This document shows positions 62,458 through 64,000 of a DNA stretch of 64,000 nucleotides, one piece after another. The position numbers were made by a program, and so were the translations under genes. The notes below the pieces were generated by a model. It was given only the letters and a program-made list of their open reading frames with translations. It was not told the DNA's origin and made no database searches. The stretch comes from Staphylospora marina (GTDB lineage: Bacteria; Bacillota; Bacilli; Thermoactinomycetales; Thermoactinomycetaceae), in NCBI RefSeq assembly GCF_003856495.1, contig NZ_CP034118.1, positions 62,001 to 126,000 of the forward strand, written 5' to 3'. Positions within the stretch are counted from its first letter, which is position 1; each line of letters begins with the position of its first letter.

Positions 62458-63303
62458 ATGATCGGGAAGCTTTCCGCGTGGAGCCGCACGCGCCGGAAAG
62501 GGGCCTCCACGGTGGAGTTCATCATCATTTTGCCGCTGTTCATCCTTCTCTGTCTGGTGATTTGGCAATTGGTGGTGGCAGGCAAGGCGGTGATGGACAC
62601 CCAGGCGGCTCTCCGGGATGCGGTGCGGGTGGCTTCGGTGACGGGGGATGCGGAGAAAGGAAAGGCACAGTTCAAGGTCACGTTCGTGGAAGACCGGCAA
62701 TATCAGGTGGACTCGTTTGAGATCCGGATTGACGACGACGAAGTGAAAGCATGGGCGAAGATCAGGATTCCGTTGATTTTCATGGCCGAAAAGAGCACTT
62801 TTACGTATCGGAGCACGGCGGAAGCACCGGTTTTGAACCCGTGGAAATCCTGGGCGGGGGGACCGACCGGCCCTTGGCTGACATCCGGCGGAATCCTCGG
62901 TCCTCCGGTGCGGACGTGGATCCTGACCTCCCGTTTTGGTCCCCGTACGGACCCCAAGTACGGCGGGAGGGCGTTTCACAAGGGAATTGACCTGGCCGGA
63001 CCGTTGGGAACGCCGATTTATGCCGCTGCGGACGGAGTGGTGGTTCACGCCGGGCCGGGCACGGGGTACGGGAACTACATCAAAATCGATCACCTGAACG
63101 GTTTCCAAACCATCTACGCGCACATGTACGCGGACCAGATCTACGTGAGAAACGGCCAGCGGGTGACACGCGGGCAGCACATCGCGGGGATCGGCAACGC
63201 GGGCAAGTCGACCGGTCCTCATCTGCATTTTGAAGTGATCGTGGGAGGCGTGAAGGTGGATCCGCTGCTGTATGTTTCCAGATCCTCCGTGGCCGCCCGT
63301 TGA
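62458..63303 (+). CDS. TadE pseudopilin fused to M23 peptidoglycan endopeptidase
   Basis: This 281-residue protein starts with a TadE-type prepilin end (RRKGASTVEFIIILPLFILL, Glu at the expected position) and AALRDAVRVASVTG, like its neighbour at 62015. After about residue 130 it continues into a complete M23 (lysostaphin-type) metallopeptidase: FHKGIDLAG gives HxxxD and PHLHFEV gives HxH, the zinc ligands. Peptidoglycan cleavage is predicted. The ATG at 62458 has GGGAGG five bases upstream; a GTG at 62413 is the alternative. A pseudopilin carrying a wall hydrolase could open the wall at the pilus base. A terminator ends the locus. Confidence 0.85.
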   Translation: MIGKLSAWSRTRRKGASTVEFIIILPLFILLCLVIWQLVVAGKAVMDTQAALRDAVRVASVTGDAEKGKAQFKVTFVEDRQYQVDSFEIRIDDDEVKAWAKIRIPLIFMAEKSTFTYRSTAEAPVLNPWKSWAGGPTGPWLTSGGILGPPVRTWILTSRFGPRTDPKYGGRAFHKGIDLAGPLGTPIYAAADGVVVHAGPGTGYGNYIKIDHLNGFQTIYAHMYADQIYVRNGQRVTRGQHIAGIGNAGKSTGPHLHFEVIVGGVKVDPLLYVSRSSVAAR

Positions 63304-63384
63304 CATTTGACGTTTTCTTCATGAAAATCAAGCGCGTTGCACGGTTCCTGAACCGATGCCGAGCGTGATGAAAGACATGGTGCA

Positions 63385-63406
63385 CCGGCAATGGGCCGGC
63401 TTTTTT
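63385..63406 (+). terminator. terminator of the Tad operon
   Basis: CCGGC, loop AATGG, GCCGG, then C and six T. Confidence 0.7.
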
Positions 63407-63620
63407 GTGTGGGGCAACTTTCCGGAGTCCGGAAAAAATGATTTCCGTGTGAGTCATGGTTGCAAATCATTTCTGTTCCCGAAAGTCGAAGATGAAACAT
63501 TTGTATGGGATGGGGTATCCCGCGTCATCATCGAGTCTCCGTGCCTTTCGGATTTGTCTCGAGTCCGATATTGGATATGCCGGAACTTGCGGCGCTTGGT
63601 GGTAATCCCCTTCATTCATG

Positions 63621-63649
63621 GCTCCGGTCAACATGACCGGGGCTTTTTT
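63621..63649 (+). terminator. second terminator after the Tad operon
   Basis: GCTCCGGTCA, loop ACA, TGACCGGGGC (one wobble pair) and six T. Confidence 0.85.
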
Positions 63650-63682
63650 GTGATCCGGAAAGACAGGTGAAACAGCCATCCA

Positions 63683-63720
63683 AAAAAGGCGCGCCCGGCT
63701 TTTGAAGACCGGGTGCGCCG
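63683..63720 (-). terminator. terminator of the MFS gene
   Basis: On the minus strand GGCGCACCCGG and CCGGGCGCGCC pair (one mismatch) around a 10-base loop and are followed by TTTTTT. Confidence 0.85.
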
Positions 63721-63794
63721 TTTGGAACCAGCGGGATTCCGGAAACGCTTTCGTCACCGGAAGGAATGAAGAAGCGAAGGGGAGAAAAGGGGAC

Positions 63795-64000
63795 TCAGCC
63801 CGTCGCCTCCGCCTCCAACTCTTCCTCCACCGCGACCGCTTCCGTTTTTCCTTTTTCCAGATCAACGTTCAACAGCAGGATGATGCCCACGACGAAAAAC
63901 AGGGCCAACGAGGCGATTCCGGCCCGGCTGGAGCCGGTGAGTTGCCCGACCAGTCCGAAGACGGCCGGTCCGAAGATGGAAGCGAATTTGCCCGACAAGC
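63795..64000 (-). CDS. MFS transporter, UMF1-like (5' partial)
   Basis: Only the C-terminal end of this membrane transporter is in the window; the start lies beyond base 64000. Visible are the last membrane segments (KFASIFGPAVFGLVGQLTG and AGIASLALFFVVGIILLLNV) and an acidic tail. The motif SKF/GKFASIFGPAVFG is typical of the UMF1/Atg22-like branch of the MFS, whose substrates are mostly unknown. It converges on the Tad locus and ends before a strong minus-strand terminator. Confidence 0.7.
   Translation of the reverse strand, partial: LSGKFASIFGPAVFGLVGQLTGSSRAGIASLALFFVVGIILLLNVDLEKGKTEAVAVEEELEAEATG

Larger units (their letters stand above)
63304..63794. other. intergenic region between the Tad locus and the MFS gene
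   Basis: Convergent genes leave a gap of about 490 bases. It holds three terminator-like hairpins (63385-63406, 63621-63649 and 63683-63720). A reading frame that crosses these is rejected. I see no gene. Confidence 0.6.

Noticed and set aside
63356..63670. 104-codon frame after the TadE-M23 gene
   Set aside because: It runs through two strong terminator hairpins and contains no domain signal.

Overview
The window (64 kb, high G+C by eye) comes from an endospore-forming, low-temperature-agnostic member of the Bacillales. Sporulation genes (spoVG, spoVT, spoIIE, sspF, fin, yabP, yabQ, a spoVB-like flippase), AbrB, a T-box leader and recognisable sigma-A, sigma-H and sigma-F/G promoters all point to Bacilli. 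The G+C content, the Tad pilus locus and the nurA-herA pair make the family Thermoactinomycetaceae my best guess; this is inference, not a database match.

From about 1.4 to 45.7 kb the gene order follows the abrB-to-lysS region of Bacillus subtilis almost gene for gene: abrB, metS, tatD, rnmV, ksgA, veg, sspF, ispE, purR, ridA, spoVG, glmU, prs, pth, fin, mfd, spoVT, yabM, yabN, rqcP, yabP, yabQ, divIC, tRNA genes, spoIIE, tilS, hpt, ftsH, coaX, hslO, cysK, pabA, pabC, folP, folB, folK, dusB, lysS. Departures from that order are nurA-herA between abrB and metS, a signal peptidase gene after metS, a ykuK-like gene where yabG would be, a prsA-type foldase after mfd, a DUF402 gene after the tRNAs, and no yabE, yabG, yabR, yabS, yabT or pabB. 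The 5' edge holds the end of a GlcNAc-type PTS permease gene.

From 45.7 to 49.9 kb lies an accessory Hsp70 cassette: a GrpE-like protein, a short Hsp70 without the C-terminal lid, and a membrane protein with a J-like domain lacking HPD plus TPR-like helices.

From 50.1 to 63.3 kb lies a complete monoderm-type Tad (Flp) pilus locus: TadZ, TadV, RcpC/CpaB, TadA, TadB, TadC, an Flp pilin, a vWA lipoprotein, two YIP1-like membrane proteins, then TadG/TadE-like pseudopilins. Two members are unusual. One (59484-60491) joins an Flp-pilin N-terminus to a C-terminal domain resembling the colicin E3 type ribosome-inactivating RNase, and is followed by a candidate immunity gene. The other (62458-63303) joins a TadE pseudopilin to an M23 peptidoglycan endopeptidase. 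Together they suggest a pilus that carries or displays a toxin and opens its own path through the wall. This is the most likely undescribed system in the window.

The 3' edge holds the end of a minus-strand MFS transporter gene. I saw no rRNA genes, insertion sequences, CRISPR arrays or prophage genes.
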